A stretch of 33,492 nucleotides of DNA from positions 1 through 33,492 of the forward strand of contig CAVCAW010000038.1 of the NCBI GenBank assembly GCA_963600315.1, written 5' to 3'. The notes under the pieces were generated by a model. It saw nothing but the letters and a program-made list of their open reading frames with translations, made no database searches and was not told the origin of the DNA. This DNA comes from UBA6382 sp963600315 (GTDB lineage: Bacteria > Bacteroidota > Bacteroidia > Bacteroidales > Bacteroidaceae). This document shows, in pieces, positions 24,411-33,132 of the stretch. Positions within the stretch are counted from its first letter, which is position 1; each line of letters begins with the position of its first letter. A program made the translations under genes and the position numbers.

Positions 24411-26663
24411 ATGAAGAAGTCCCGCCCTTGCCTTGCTGTCCTTGTAGTAGTTTTGGCGCTATGCCTGTCGCTCACGCCGTCGGCAACAATTGCCACTAAT
24501 GACGGATTGCGGCATTCGGGCAACTGCGCTGAATATGTCAACCCCCTCATCGGCACCGACAACCACGGCCATGTGGCAGTGGGGGGTGGCGTGCCGTTCG
24601 GCATGGCCAACCCCGGACCCGTCGAAGTGGGCGACGGCTGGGACTGGTGTTCGGGCTACAACTGGACCGACAACGAGATTCTTGGCTTCAGCCCGCTCCA
24701 CATCAGCGGCCCGGGTTGCCGCGACCTGGGCGACATACTGCTGATGCCCGTAAGCGGCAATGTCAGCAAGGCTCACGGTGAAGCCGGCAAACCCGAATCA
24801 GGGCATTTCTCCTCGTTTTCCCACGCTAACGAAACAGCCCGTGCCGGCTACTACAGCGTGTTGCTTGACCGCTGGAACATACTGGCAGAGATGACCGCCA
24901 CCTGTCGCGTGTCGTGGCTGCGCTTCAGTTGGCCGGCAGACTGCCGCGACCAAAGGGTCATCATTGACCTCCGCAATGCCATAGGCGACATGGCCACCGA
25001 CTGCGAGATACACCAAGCTGACAGCCACACCATCGCTGGCCACCGCACCTCCAAAGGGTGGTCTCCGCGCCACACGGTGTATTTCGCTGCCGAGTTCTCG
25101 CGCCCCATTGCCGCATGGAGCGTCTATGAAGACAACCAGCTCCTGCCAGGCAGTGCCCTGCGCAGCACGCGCGCCTTTGGCGAAGCAATATTCGGAGGCG
25201 ACGGACAAAGCCAACTCGTAGTGAAACTGGCGGTGTCGGCAGTCAGTGCCGACAACGCACTGGCTAACCTCAGGAGCGAGACTGCCGGCATGCATTCGTT
25301 TGAGCAGGTCAGAGACTCGGCGCAGCAGGCTTGGAACAAACAGCTCGGGGCAGTCGACGCTGAATTCTTCGACACTAAGCACAAGACCATCTTCTACACT
25401 GCGCTCTACCACATGATGCTGCAGCCAGCCGTCTGCTCCGACACCGACGGCAGCTATATGGGGGCTGACCGCACTGCCCACCGCGACACTACCGCCACGA
25501 CCAGCACCATCTGGAGCTGCTGGGACACCTACCGCACCTTTCACCCACTGGCCACACTCCTGCTGCCGCAGATGCAGAAGGACTGGGCTGCAACGCTGCT
25601 CAAGATAAGCCACGAGCAGGGCTTCCTGCCCATCTGGCACCTCATGGGCACTGAGACCTACACCATGGTAGGCATGTCGGGAGTGCCCATACTTGCCGAC
25701 ATGCTGCTCAAGGGATTTGTCAGCCCTGACAAGCAGGAAGAGGCTTACCTGGCGCTCAAGAATACCATGATGTCCAACTATCTCGGACTGGACGACATGA
25801 AAAGGCTGGGATATGTGTCCAACCGACTGGACCAGAGCGTCTCGCTCACCATGGAGTATTGCCTTGACGACTGGTGCGTGGCGCAAGTGGCAAAAAAGCT
25901 GGGACACACTCAAGACTACGAGTATTTCGCCAAGCGAAGCCTTGGCTACAAGCGGCTCTACGACAGCCAAACGGGATTCATGCGCTCGCTAGACCAACAG
26001 GGTAACTTCCAGTCTACCCAAGGCTTCAAGCCCAACATTCAGACACGCGACTACACTGAGGGCAACCCGTGGCAATACCTCTGGCTCGCACCCCACGACG
26101 TCGACGGACTCAAGACGCTGCTGGGTGGCGACAAGGCATTTGTGGAAAGGCTCGACTCTCTGTTCAGCGCCGACGAAGACCTCGGAGACAACTACACGCC
26201 CGACATTGCGGGACTCATAGGCCAGTATGCCCACGGCAACGAGCCCAGCCACCACATTGCATACCTCTACAACTATGCCGGCAGGCAGGACAAGACTGCA
26301 GCCATGGTCAGGCGCATCATGACTACGCTTTATGACGACACCACAGGCGGACTGGCAGGCAACGAAGACTGCGGGCAGATGTCGGCATGGTTCGTCTCCT
26401 CCGCCCTCGGACTCTATCAGGTTGAGCCTTGCGGCGGACGCTACCAGTTTGGCAGCCCGCTCGTCAAGAGAGCTTCGTTCACCACAGCGTCGGGCAAAAC
26501 CTTCACGATAGTAGCTCACGACAACTCCAGCCAGAATCCCTACATACGCAAAGTGAAGCTCAACGGAAAACCATACAAGAAGAACTACATAGACTTCAAC
26601 GACATACAGCGAGGCGGCACTCTGGAGTTCTTCATGGGCAGTCAACCCTCTCACACACGATGA
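24411..26663 (+). CDS. GH92 family alpha-mannosidase
   Basis: A 750-residue secreted glycoside hydrolase. Residues 1-30 are a signal peptide (MKKSRPCLAVLVVVLALCLS...). The GH92 N-terminal beta domain begins YVNPLIGTDNHGHVAVGGGVPFGMANPGP, with GFSPLHISGPGC. The catalytic (alpha/alpha)6 domain has SCWDTYRTFHPL, HEQGFLPIWHLMGTETYTMVG (from residue 401) and GNEDCGQMSAWFVSSALGLY (from residue 650), the usual GH92 signatures with acidic catalytic residues. GH92 enzymes are calcium-dependent exo-acting alpha-mannosidases, mostly alpha-1,2, that trim host or yeast mannose glycans. No SusC/SusD pair is nearby, so this is not a full polysaccharide utilisation locus. It overlaps the HAD gene as ATGA. 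Confidence 0.94.
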   Translation: MKKSRPCLAVLVVVLALCLSLTPSATIATNDGLRHSGNCAEYVNPLIGTDNHGHVAVGGGVPFGMANPGPVEVGDGWDWCSGYNWTDNEILGFSPLHISGPGCRDLGDILLMPVSGNVSKAHGEAGKPESGHFSSFSHANETARAGYYSVLLDRWNILAEMTATCRVSWLRFSWPADCRDQRVIIDLRNAIGDMATDCEIHQADSHTIAGHRTSKGWSPRHTVYFAAEFSRPIAAWSVYEDNQLLPGSALRSTRAFGEAIFGGDGQSQLVVKLAVSAVSADNALANLRSETAGMHSFEQVRDSAQQAWNKQLGAVDAEFFDTKHKTIFYTALYHMMLQPAVCSDTDGSYMGADRTAHRDTTATTSTIWSCWDTYRTFHPLATLLLPQMQKDWAATLLKISHEQGFLPIWHLMGTETYTMVGMSGVPILADMLLKGFVSPDKQEEAYLALKNTMMSNYLGLDDMKRLGYVSNRLDQSVSLTMEYCLDDWCVAQVAKKLGHTQDYEYFAKRSLGYKRLYDSQTGFMRSLDQQGNFQSTQGFKPNIQTRDYTEGNPWQYLWLAPHDVDGLKTLLGGDKAFVERLDSLFSADEDLGDNYTPDIAGLIGQYAHGNEPSHHIAYLYNYAGRQDKTAAMVRRIMTTLYDDTTGGLAGNEDCGQMSAWFVSSALGLYQVEPCGGRYQFGSPLVKRASFTTASGKTFTIVAHDNSSQNPYIRKVKLNGKPYKKNYIDFNDIQRGGTLEFFMGSQPSHTR

Positions 26664-27331
26664 ACAACACAATGGACAACATCAAGAACATAGTCTTCGA
26701 CCTGGGCGGCGTGCTCATGAACTTCGACTTCAAGGGGGCGGCAGAAAGCTTCAGCCAGCTCGGCCTGCCCATCTCCACGCCCGGCTCAGTCAACTCACAG
26801 CCTTGCCACAATGCCAACGCACCAAGCAAGGTCGACGAGCTAATCAATGCCTACATCAACGGGTTCATTAGCGAGGAGCAGTTCGCCGCAGTGCTACTGC
26901 CCCACTGCAAGCAGGGAGTCACCATCGCCGACATCGTCAACACGCTATATTCGCTCGACGGCAAATTTCCGCCACAGCGCACAAAGGCACTCACAGCTCT
27001 GCGCACTAAATACAAAATCATACTGCTCAGCAACATCAACAGCCACATGTGGCAGCGCACCCTCGCAATGCTGAGCCAACAAAAGCTCAGCCCCGAAGAC
27101 TGTTTCGACCACTCATTCCTCAGTTTCGAGATGCACATGGCCAAGCCCTCGCCCAACATCTTCAGCCACATGATTTCAGTTGCGGGCATCGCCCCTAACG
27201 AGACTCTCTATTTCGACGACCTTGCCGAAAACATTGCGGCGGGTACCGCAGCAGGACTCTGCGCCCACCTTGTAGAGTCCAACAACCTGGAGCACTGCCC
27301 AGCCTACACAGAGCTATTGACGACCATCTAG
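26660..27331 (+). CDS. HAD family hydrolase (subfamily IA-like)
   Basis: The frame is open upstream into the GH92 gene, but the HAD fold begins at ATG 26660 (223 residues), which overlaps the GH92 stop as ATGA. Motif I is IVFDLGGVLMNFD: the nucleophile Asp14 is present, but the usual second Asp is replaced by Gly, as in several YihX-like members. Motif II is ILLSNINSHMW, the motif III Lys lies in HMAKPSPNIF, and motif IV is TLYFDDLAENIAAG. A helical cap lies between motifs I and II. It probably removes phosphate from a small metabolite, perhaps a sugar phosphate; the substrate cannot be named. No signal peptide is present, so it is cytoplasmic, unlike its neighbours. Confidence 0.88.
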   Translation: MNNTMDNIKNIVFDLGGVLMNFDFKGAAESFSQLGLPISTPGSVNSQPCHNANAPSKVDELINAYINGFISEEQFAAVLLPHCKQGVTIADIVNTLYSLDGKFPPQRTKALTALRTKYKIILLSNINSHMWQRTLAMLSQQKLSPEDCFDHSFLSFEMHMAKPSPNIFSHMISVAGIAPNETLYFDDLAENIAAGTAAGLCAHLVESNNLEHCPAYTELLTTI

Positions 27332-27341
27332 ACCAAGACCC

Positions 27342-28646
27342 ATGAGACACATCATCACATGCATACTCCTTGCGTTCGCCGCTACTGCAAAGGCGGGCGT
27401 AGACTTCGACACCTATTTCGACGGGCGCACACTGCGCATCGACTACGTCTTCGCCGGCGACTCAGCCAAGCAACAGATTTTCCTCGACCGATGCTACAGC
27501 ACTGACGTGTGGGCAGGACGACGCGTTAACCTCGACAGAAACCTGCTCAAAGGTACAGCCGACATCACGCTGCGCACAGCCGACACAAAAAAGGTAATCT
27601 ACCGCAGCTCGTTTTCGTCGCATTTTCAAGAGTGGGCGGGCACACGCGAAGCAGCCACCTCCCAGTGCGCCTTCGACCACGTAGTGCTGGTGCCCATGCC
27701 GCGCACCGCTGTCGAAGTAGAAATCAACCTCTATGATTTCAGACAGCAACCCGTAGCCACACTGCAGCACACGGTAGACCCCAACGACATGCTCATACGC
27801 AACCTGACAGCAGATGCCGCCCTACCGCCAACGCTGGACATCATCAAGTCGGGCGACTGCAGAGACCATATCGACATAGCCATCTTGGCGGAGGGCTACA
27901 CCCAGAGCGAACAACAGAAATTCTATGACGACGCCAAGCAGTTCACCGACAGCCTGTTCAACTACGAACCGTTTCGTTCCAACCGCACCAAGTTCAACGT
28001 AGTTGCCGTAGGAGCTATCTCCCAGCAAAGCGGCACAAGCGAGCCCGCCAAGAATCTCTGGAGAAATACAGCCATAAACTCCTACTTCAACTTTTTCCAC
28101 ATGGACCGCCTGCTCGGGGTGCCCGACCTACGCCAGGCAAACAACCTAGTTGCCGGAGTCCCCTACGAACACTTGCTCATACTGGCCAACACTGCCACCT
28201 ATGGCGGCAGCGGTGTCTACAACAGCTATTGCATCACCGCCGCCAACAACAGCCAAGCCATACCAGTGACCGTACACGAGTTCGCCCACGAATTCGGCGG
28301 GCTGGGCGACGAATATTTCTACGACGACGCCTACACCCAATACTACTACCCCGACATAGAACCTTGGAACGAGAACCTCACCACCCTCGTAGACTTCGAC
28401 CACAAATGGGCTGACATGCTGCCCAAAGGCGCATCAGTGCCCACCACACCCCAAGAAACAGCTCACCTCAGCAACAACGACGTGACCACAGTCGGAGTAT
28501 TTGAAGGGGGAGGCTACCTGAGCAAGGGAGTGTGGCGCCCCGCCGTGAACTGCCGCATGCGCACCAACAGCGTCAAGGTATTCTGCCCCGTGTGCAGGCG
28601 AGCCCTCAACCGCATGATAGATTACCACCTCACAGAAACCAAATAA
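27342..28646 (+). CDS. M64 (IgA peptidase-like) secreted metallopeptidase
   Basis: A 434-residue protein with a signal peptide (MRHIITCILLAFAATAKA). The N-terminal beta domain (about 20-165; VDFDTYFDGRTLRIDYVFAGD...) matches the M64 N-terminal region. The peptidase domain (about 175-430) starts with IDIAILAEGYTQSEQQKFYDDAKQF and carries the zinc site HEFAHEFGGLGDEY (residues 312-325; His312, Glu313, His316 and the downstream Asp/Glu). The final part, NCRMRTNSVKVFCPVCRRALNRMIDYH, is a typical M64 end. The family was founded on an IgA-cleaving peptidase of Clostridium ramosum; most Bacteroidota members have no proven substrate. It lies 10 bp after the HAD gene. Confidence 0.9.
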   Translation: MRHIITCILLAFAATAKAGVDFDTYFDGRTLRIDYVFAGDSAKQQIFLDRCYSTDVWAGRRVNLDRNLLKGTADITLRTADTKKVIYRSSFSSHFQEWAGTREAATSQCAFDHVVLVPMPRTAVEVEINLYDFRQQPVATLQHTVDPNDMLIRNLTADAALPPTLDIIKSGDCRDHIDIAILAEGYTQSEQQKFYDDAKQFTDSLFNYEPFRSNRTKFNVVAVGAISQQSGTSEPAKNLWRNTAINSYFNFFHMDRLLGVPDLRQANNLVAGVPYEHLLILANTATYGGSGVYNSYCITAANNSQAIPVTVHEFAHEFGGLGDEYFYDDAYTQYYYPDIEPWNENLTTLVDFDHKWADMLPKGASVPTTPQETAHLSNNDVTTVGVFEGGGYLSKGVWRPAVNCRMRTNSVKVFCPVCRRALNRMIDYHLTETK

Positions 28647-28662
28647 AAACACCTATCAACAC

Positions 28663-29808
28663 ATGACACACAACTGCAAACTCATCATACACAATTTCAG
28701 AACCATCGCTCATAGTTTTAGACTAATCATACACGAGGGCAAAGTCTTCACACACGACTTTCGACTCATTGCGACCATCTGTTGCCTCTCACTCGCAGCA
28801 GCGGTGAGTGCGCAGACCAACGATAGCGCCGAGGAAGCCTTTGAACGCGGTCGCCTGATGGTGCAGCACCGCCAGTTCAAGGAAGCCACAGCCCTGTGGG
28901 ACAGCATTGCCAAGCTCGACATCACCCCCGACTATAAGGCAAAATACCTCGCCATCAACGGCATTCTGCAGCGCGACAGTCTCCACAACACCGCACGAGC
29001 TTTAGACTACTTCCGACGCGCAGAAACCCTCTATCCCGACATCATGAAGATGCGTACGAAAGAAGTCGAAAAAGGTGTTGTCTACGCCAGCATGGGGCTA
29101 GGCATCTACGCTGACTCTCTACAGCAATACACCACCGCAATAGAGCACTACAGTAAAGCCATCGATCTCATCAACCACCTCTTGGAGGAGGGCATCAGGG
29201 GATTCGACATGAGCGATTTTGACCTCACCATCATGCGGTGCAGCTTTGAGCTGAGCCGCGCCATTGACTATGGCCACAACCATCAGTTTGAAGACGCCGA
29301 AGCAGCCTTTGGGCAGCTGGAGTACACCTACGGGCAGTTTGAGCTGTCGCCCGACATCGACATGATGATACAGGGCTGGCTCTTCGGCTGCCTCAGCCGG
29401 CAGCAGTACATACTGATGTGCGAATGCGAAATGCAAGACACAGAGCGCGCCCTCAAAGAGACCAATTTGCTGCTCGACAAGTTGCTTCGCGGACTCTCAA
29501 GCGACAGCCTCGCCATTGGCGAAAGTCTGTCGGGCCAAATGCCCATGTTTCTATGCCATGCGGCACGCATCACTCTCAAGGCGGGCGATCCCGTGCAAGC
29601 CGTCAAACTGTGCGACAATGCCATGACGTGGGCTCCCGATGACGAATGGAAGCCACAACTCATCAACATCAAGGGCAAAGCACTGGTCAAACAAGGCAAA
29701 AAAGAGGAGGCTCGCCAATGCATAGAGGAGGTAATCAAAATCGCACCTAACTTCTATCGCAACCCGCAGGACAAGCACAACCTGCAAGACAAGTTCGGGA
29801 AGAAATAA
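28663..29808 (+). CDS. Secreted tetratricopeptide repeat protein with repeated N-terminus
   Basis: A 381-residue protein with TPR-like helix pairs: AFERGRLMVQHRQFKEATALWDSIAKLD (about 52-80), VVYASMGLGIYADSLQQYTTAIEHYSKAIDLI (about 140-170) and LINIKGKALVKQGKKEEARQCIEEVIKIAP (about 335-364). The N-terminus is odd: about five 7-residue repeats (LIIHNFR, TIAHSFR, LIIHEGK, VFTHDFR) precede a hydrophobic segment LIATICCLSLAAAVSAQ that looks like the real signal peptide. No ATG, GTG or TTG lies in frame between 28663 and the hydrophobic segment, so the first ATG is kept. It is 16 bp after the M64 gene and probably the last gene of that cluster. Specific function unknown; TPRs usually bind proteins. 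Confidence 0.8.
   Translation: MTHNCKLIIHNFRTIAHSFRLIIHEGKVFTHDFRLIATICCLSLAAAVSAQTNDSAEEAFERGRLMVQHRQFKEATALWDSIAKLDITPDYKAKYLAINGILQRDSLHNTARALDYFRRAETLYPDIMKMRTKEVEKGVVYASMGLGIYADSLQQYTTAIEHYSKAIDLINHLLEEGIRGFDMSDFDLTIMRCSFELSRAIDYGHNHQFEDAEAAFGQLEYTYGQFELSPDIDMMIQGWLFGCLSRQQYILMCECEMQDTERALKETNLLLDKLLRGLSSDSLAIGESLSGQMPMFLCHAARITLKAGDPVQAVKLCDNAMTWAPDDEWKPQLINIKGKALVKQGKKEEARQCIEEVIKIAPNFYRNPQDKHNLQDKFGKK
28678..28785 (+). repeat. 21-bp repeats in the 5' end of the TPR gene
   Basis: From 28681, consecutive 21-bp units encode LIIHNFR, TIAHSFR, LIIHEGK and VFTHDFR; the start MTHNCK and the following LIATICC fit the same seven-codon phase. The units are degenerate but keep His at position 4 and Arg or Lys at position 7. 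They sit directly between the start codon and the signal-peptide core. Confidence 0.75.
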
Positions 29809-29823
29809 AAGAGCGTGCAATTC

Positions 29824-29854
29824 TTTGCATATTCACAATAAATCGTTTCCTTTG
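29824..29854 (+). promoter_or_regulatory. Promoter of kbl
   Basis: TTTG at 29824-29827, then exactly 19 bp, then TTCCTTTG at 29847-29854 (one change from TAnnTTTG). This is the best -33/-7 pair in the window. Transcription would start near 29861 at the edge of a tandem repeat, giving a leader of about 80 nt. Confidence 0.7.
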
Positions 29855-29861
29855 CACATTG

Positions 29862-29904
29862 GCAGGGGGAGAGGTTCCCTATTGCAGGGAGAGATTTCCT
29901 GATT
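29862..29904 (+). repeat. Two-copy tandem repeat in the kbl leader
   Basis: A 22-bp unit (29862-29883) and a 21-bp unit (29884-29904) both run GCAGGG..GAGAG..TTCC..ATT. Each holds a small inverted repeat (GGGA...TCCC and GGA...TCC) and could form a short hairpin in the 5' untranslated RNA. Confidence 0.65.
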
Positions 29905-29941
29905 GCATCAAAACAACTAACACTACAATACTCAAACTAAC

Positions 29942-31129
29942 ATGTACGGTAAAATGAAAGAACATCTCAGCCAGACCATCGCTGAGATTAAAGAAGCAGG
30001 ACTCTATAAGGACGAGCGCCTTATCGAGAGCCCACAGCAGGCAGCCATTCAGGTTGCAGGTAAAGAGGTACTCAATTTCTGCGCAAACAATTACCTGGGT
30101 CTCTCCAACCACCCGCGCCTCATCAAGGCTGCCAAAGACATGATGGACAAGCGCGGTTTCGGCATGTCGTCTGTACGTTTCATCTGCGGCACAGCCGACA
30201 TCCACAAACAACTCGAAGCTAAAATCTCCGAATTCTTCAAGACCGAAGACACCATCCTCTACGCTGCGTGCTTCGATGCCAATGGTGGTGTATTCGAGCC
30301 TCTGTTGACCGACGAAGATGCCATCATATCTGACTCACTCAACCACGCCTCTATCATCGACGGTGTACGCCTTTGCAAGGCTAAGCGCTACCGCTATGCC
30401 AATGCCGATATGGGCGAGCTCGAGAAATGCCTGCAGGAAGCTCAGGCACAGCGTTTCCGCATCATCGTTACCGACGGTGTATTCTCTATGGACGGCAACG
30501 TAGCCCCTATGGACAAGATTTGCGACCTCGCTGAGAAATACGATGCTCTCGTCATGGTTGACGAAAGCCACTCAGCTGGTGTTGTGGGAGCCACAGGCCA
30601 CGGCGTGAGCGAGTTCTTCAACACCTACGGCAGAGTCGACATCTACACCGGCACACTGGGCAAGTCGTTCGGCGGAGCCATGGGCGGATTCACCACCGGT
30701 CGCAAGGAGATTATCGACATTCTGCGCCAGCGCAGCCGTCCTTATCTCTTCTCTAACTCTCTGGCACCTTCGCTCGTAGGCGCAGGCATCGAGATGTTCA
30801 ACATGCTCAAGGAGGACACCTCTATCCACGACAAGCTCGTAGAGAACGTCAACTACTTCCGCGATAAGATGATGGCAGCCGGCTTCGACATCAAGCCGAC
30901 TCAGTCAGCCATCTGCGCTGTGATGCTCTACGACGCCAAGCTGTCGCAGACCTTCGCTGCCAAGCTGCAGGACGAGGGCATCTACGTCACTGGCTTCTAC
31001 TATCCCGTTGTGCCTAAGGGACAGGCCCGCATCCGCGTACAGGTATCTGCCGGCCACGAGCGCGAGCACCTCGACAAGTGCGTGGCAGCCTTCATCAAGG
31101 TAGGCAAGGAACTCGGTTGCATCAAGTAA
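29942..31129 (+). CDS. kbl: Glycine C-acetyltransferase (2-amino-3-ketobutyrate CoA ligase)
   Basis: A 395-residue PLP enzyme of the alpha-oxoamine synthase family that splits 2-amino-3-ketobutyrate with CoA into glycine and acetyl-CoA (second step of threonine breakdown). Marks are NFCANNYLGLSNHPRLIKAA, GFGMSSVRFICGTADIHKQLE, DSLNHASIIDGVRLCKA, VTDGVFSMDGNVAPMDKI, VDESHSAGVVGATGHG and the PLP-binding GTLGKSFGGAMGG (Lys241). Length and motifs fit Kbl rather than BioF or serine palmitoyltransferase, although these relatives share the fold. tdh is not adjacent. It is monocistronic: its own promoter lies upstream and a strong terminator follows. Confidence 0.92.
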   Translation: MYGKMKEHLSQTIAEIKEAGLYKDERLIESPQQAAIQVAGKEVLNFCANNYLGLSNHPRLIKAAKDMMDKRGFGMSSVRFICGTADIHKQLEAKISEFFKTEDTILYAACFDANGGVFEPLLTDEDAIISDSLNHASIIDGVRLCKAKRYRYANADMGELEKCLQEAQAQRFRIIVTDGVFSMDGNVAPMDKICDLAEKYDALVMVDESHSAGVVGATGHGVSEFFNTYGRVDIYTGTLGKSFGGAMGGFTTGRKEIIDILRQRSRPYLFSNSLAPSLVGAGIEMFNMLKEDTSIHDKLVENVNYFRDKMMAAGFDIKPTQSAICAVMLYDAKLSQTFAAKLQDEGIYVTGFYYPVVPKGQARIRVQVSAGHEREHLDKCVAAFIKVGKELGCIK

Positions 31130-31162
31130 AGCCAAGTCACTACAGACCACTAATTACACACG

Positions 31163-31208
31163 AAAAGCACAGAGCCCAACACACCACGTTGGTTCTGTGC
31201 TTTTTTTT
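31163..31208 (+). terminator. Intrinsic terminator of kbl
   Basis: AAAAGCACAGAGCCCAAC (from 31163) pairs with GTTGGTTCTGTGCTTTT, with a short loop of about 7 nt, followed by an uninterrupted run of eight T. The A-rich 5' side makes it potentially active in both directions. Confidence 0.93.
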
Positions 31209-31270
31209 GTTTACACACGCTCAACTTAAAAATGTAGCCAAATCGCCACACGGAGCACCAGCTTTTTTCC

Positions 31271-31278
31271 TACCTTTG
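31271..31278 (+). promoter_or_regulatory. Promoter -7 box of the SulP gene
   Basis: TACCTTTG matches TAnnTTTG, 67 bp before the ATG. The leader contains AGGCGG...CCGCCT (about 31290-31313), which can form a 6-bp stem. Confidence 0.7.
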
Positions 31279-31344
31279 CACGAAATTTCAGGCGGCAAGG
31301 CATTTCCGCCTCACAAAAACACGAAAAAACACTAAACAAAAATC

Positions 31345-33090
31345 ATGACATTTAACGGATTGACACCAAGAATCTTCGGCTGCCTCAAGCGATATGACAA
31401 AGAGACCTTCATGAAAGACCTCATGGCAGGCATCATCGTGGGAATCGTAGCACTGCCGCTTGCCATAGCCTTCGGCATCGCCTCGGGAGTGACCCCCGAA
31501 AAGGGCATCATCACCGCCATCGTGGCAGGCTTCATCATCTCGTTTCTGGGAGGCACCAAAGTGCAGATAGGAGGCCCCACGGGAGCTTTCATCGTAATAA
31601 TCTATGGCATCGTCAACAATCCAGACTATGGACTACAAGGACTGCTCATAGCCACACTGCTGGCGGGAGTGATACTCGTGGCCTTGGGCATTTTCCGCTT
31701 GGGCACAGTGATTAAATTCATTCCCTACCCCATCATCATAGGCTTCACTGCGGGCATTGCCGTAACCATCTTCACCACGCAGATAGGCGACGTGCTCGGA
31801 CTTACGCAAGACGCCGTGTCGTCAACTGGCGAACACATCCGCATACCGCTCAAGACGCCTGGCGACTTCATCGGCAAATGGGCGTGCTACTTCAACAACA
31901 TACAGACTTTCAACCTTTGGAACTTCATCGTAGCACTGGGCAGCCTTGCAGTCATACTGCTGTCGCCCAAGGCCTTGGCCAAAGTGCCTTGGCTCAACAA
32001 GATTCCGGGGTCGCTCTACGGCATACTGCTCGGCACGGCAGCCGTCATATTGCTCAAGCAATACGGCATCGAAGGCATTGATACCATCGGCGACCGCTTC
32101 CACATCCAGGCGCAGCTGCCCGAAATGGTAGTGCCGTCTATCACCTTCGAACTGATACAGAAGCTCATGCCCGTAGCCTTCACCATAGCCATTCTCGGTG
32201 CCATAGAGAGCCTGCTCTCCGCCACGGTGGCAGACGGTGTCACCAGCGACCGCCACGACTCCAACATGGAGCTTGTAGCGCAAGGCGTAGCCAACATGGT
32301 GACTCCTCTCTTCGGCGGCATACCTGCCACGGGAGCCATAGCACGCACCATGACCAACATCAACAATGGTGGACGCACTCCCATAGCCGGCATCATCCAT
32401 GCCGTCGTGCTGACACTCATATTGCTCGTGCTGATGCCCTATGCCGAATACATACCGATGGCCTCGCTGGCTGCCGTGCTCGTCATCGTGAGCTACAACA
32501 TGAGCGGCTGGCGCACCTTCAAGGGACTGCTCAAAAACCCCAAGAGCGATGTCACCGTGCTGCTCGTCACCTTCTTCCTGACCGTCATCTTCGACCTCAC
32601 GATAGCCATAGAGATAGGACTCGTCATAGCGTGCGCCCTCTTCATCAAGCGCGTGATGGAAACCACAGAGATATCGGTAGTCAAAGACGAGATTGACCCG
32701 AGTCGCGAAGCCGATATGGACGTCCACGAAGAGCACCTGACCATTCCAGACCGATGCGCCGTCTACGAAATCAACGGTCCCTACTTCTTCGGCATAGCCA
32801 ACAAGTTTGACGACCTCATGGCCACCCTCGACACCAGACCGCGCCCCAAGGTGCAGATCATACGTATGCGCCGCGTGCCATTCATCGACTCCACGGGCAT
32901 CCACAATCTCGCCAATCTCATTGAGATGAACCACGAGCAGGGCATTCACGTCATTCTCTCTGGCGTAAGCCCCAAGGTTCACAGCCAGCTTGAGAAATCC
33001 CACTTCTACGACAAGATGAACCCCGACCACATCTGTCCACACATCGACGTGGCTCTGGCTAAAGCAAAAGAACTTCTGAGTGAAGATTGA
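31345..33090 (+). CDS. SulP family anion transporter with STAS domain
   Basis: A 581-residue inner-membrane protein. The N-terminal transport domain (about 15-440) has many hydrophobic segments with the SulP pattern: MKDLMAGIIVGIVALPLAIAFGIASGVTPEKGI, GGTKVQIGGPTGAFIVII, PYPIIIGFTAGIAVTIF and GVANMVTPLFGGIPATGAIARTMTNINNGGRTPIAGIIHA. The cytoplasmic STAS domain (about 470-580) carries the phospho-acceptor-like motif FIDSTGIHNL (Asp-Ser-Thr-Gly from about 515). The family moves sulfate, bicarbonate, dicarboxylates or other anions. The substrate cannot be read from sequence, and no carbonic anhydrase or sulfate reduction gene is beside it. It has its own promoter. Confidence 0.93.
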   Translation: MTFNGLTPRIFGCLKRYDKETFMKDLMAGIIVGIVALPLAIAFGIASGVTPEKGIITAIVAGFIISFLGGTKVQIGGPTGAFIVIIYGIVNNPDYGLQGLLIATLLAGVILVALGIFRLGTVIKFIPYPIIIGFTAGIAVTIFTTQIGDVLGLTQDAVSSTGEHIRIPLKTPGDFIGKWACYFNNIQTFNLWNFIVALGSLAVILLSPKALAKVPWLNKIPGSLYGILLGTAAVILLKQYGIEGIDTIGDRFHIQAQLPEMVVPSITFELIQKLMPVAFTIAILGAIESLLSATVADGVTSDRHDSNMELVAQGVANMVTPLFGGIPATGAIARTMTNINNGGRTPIAGIIHAVVLTLILLVLMPYAEYIPMASLAAVLVIVSYNMSGWRTFKGLLKNPKSDVTVLLVTFFLTVIFDLTIAIEIGLVIACALFIKRVMETTEISVVKDEIDPSREADMDVHEEHLTIPDRCAVYEINGPYFFGIANKFDDLMATLDTRPRPKVQIIRMRRVPFIDSTGIHNLANLIEMNHEQGIHVILSGVSPKVHSQLEKSHFYDKMNPDHICPHIDVALAKAKELLSED

Positions 33091-33132
33091 CGACCTCACA
33101 CCAAGTCTAAAAACATTGATATAATATTCGAA

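Noticed and set aside
24798..25970. 390-codon antisense ORF over the GH92 gene
   Set aside because: It is a shadow frame in GC-rich coding DNA; the + strand frame has full GH92 motifs.
26429..26659. N-terminal extension of the HAD hydrolase into the GH92 gene
   Set aside because: The extra residues lie out of frame inside GH92 coding sequence; the HAD motif I begins 14 residues after ATG 26660.
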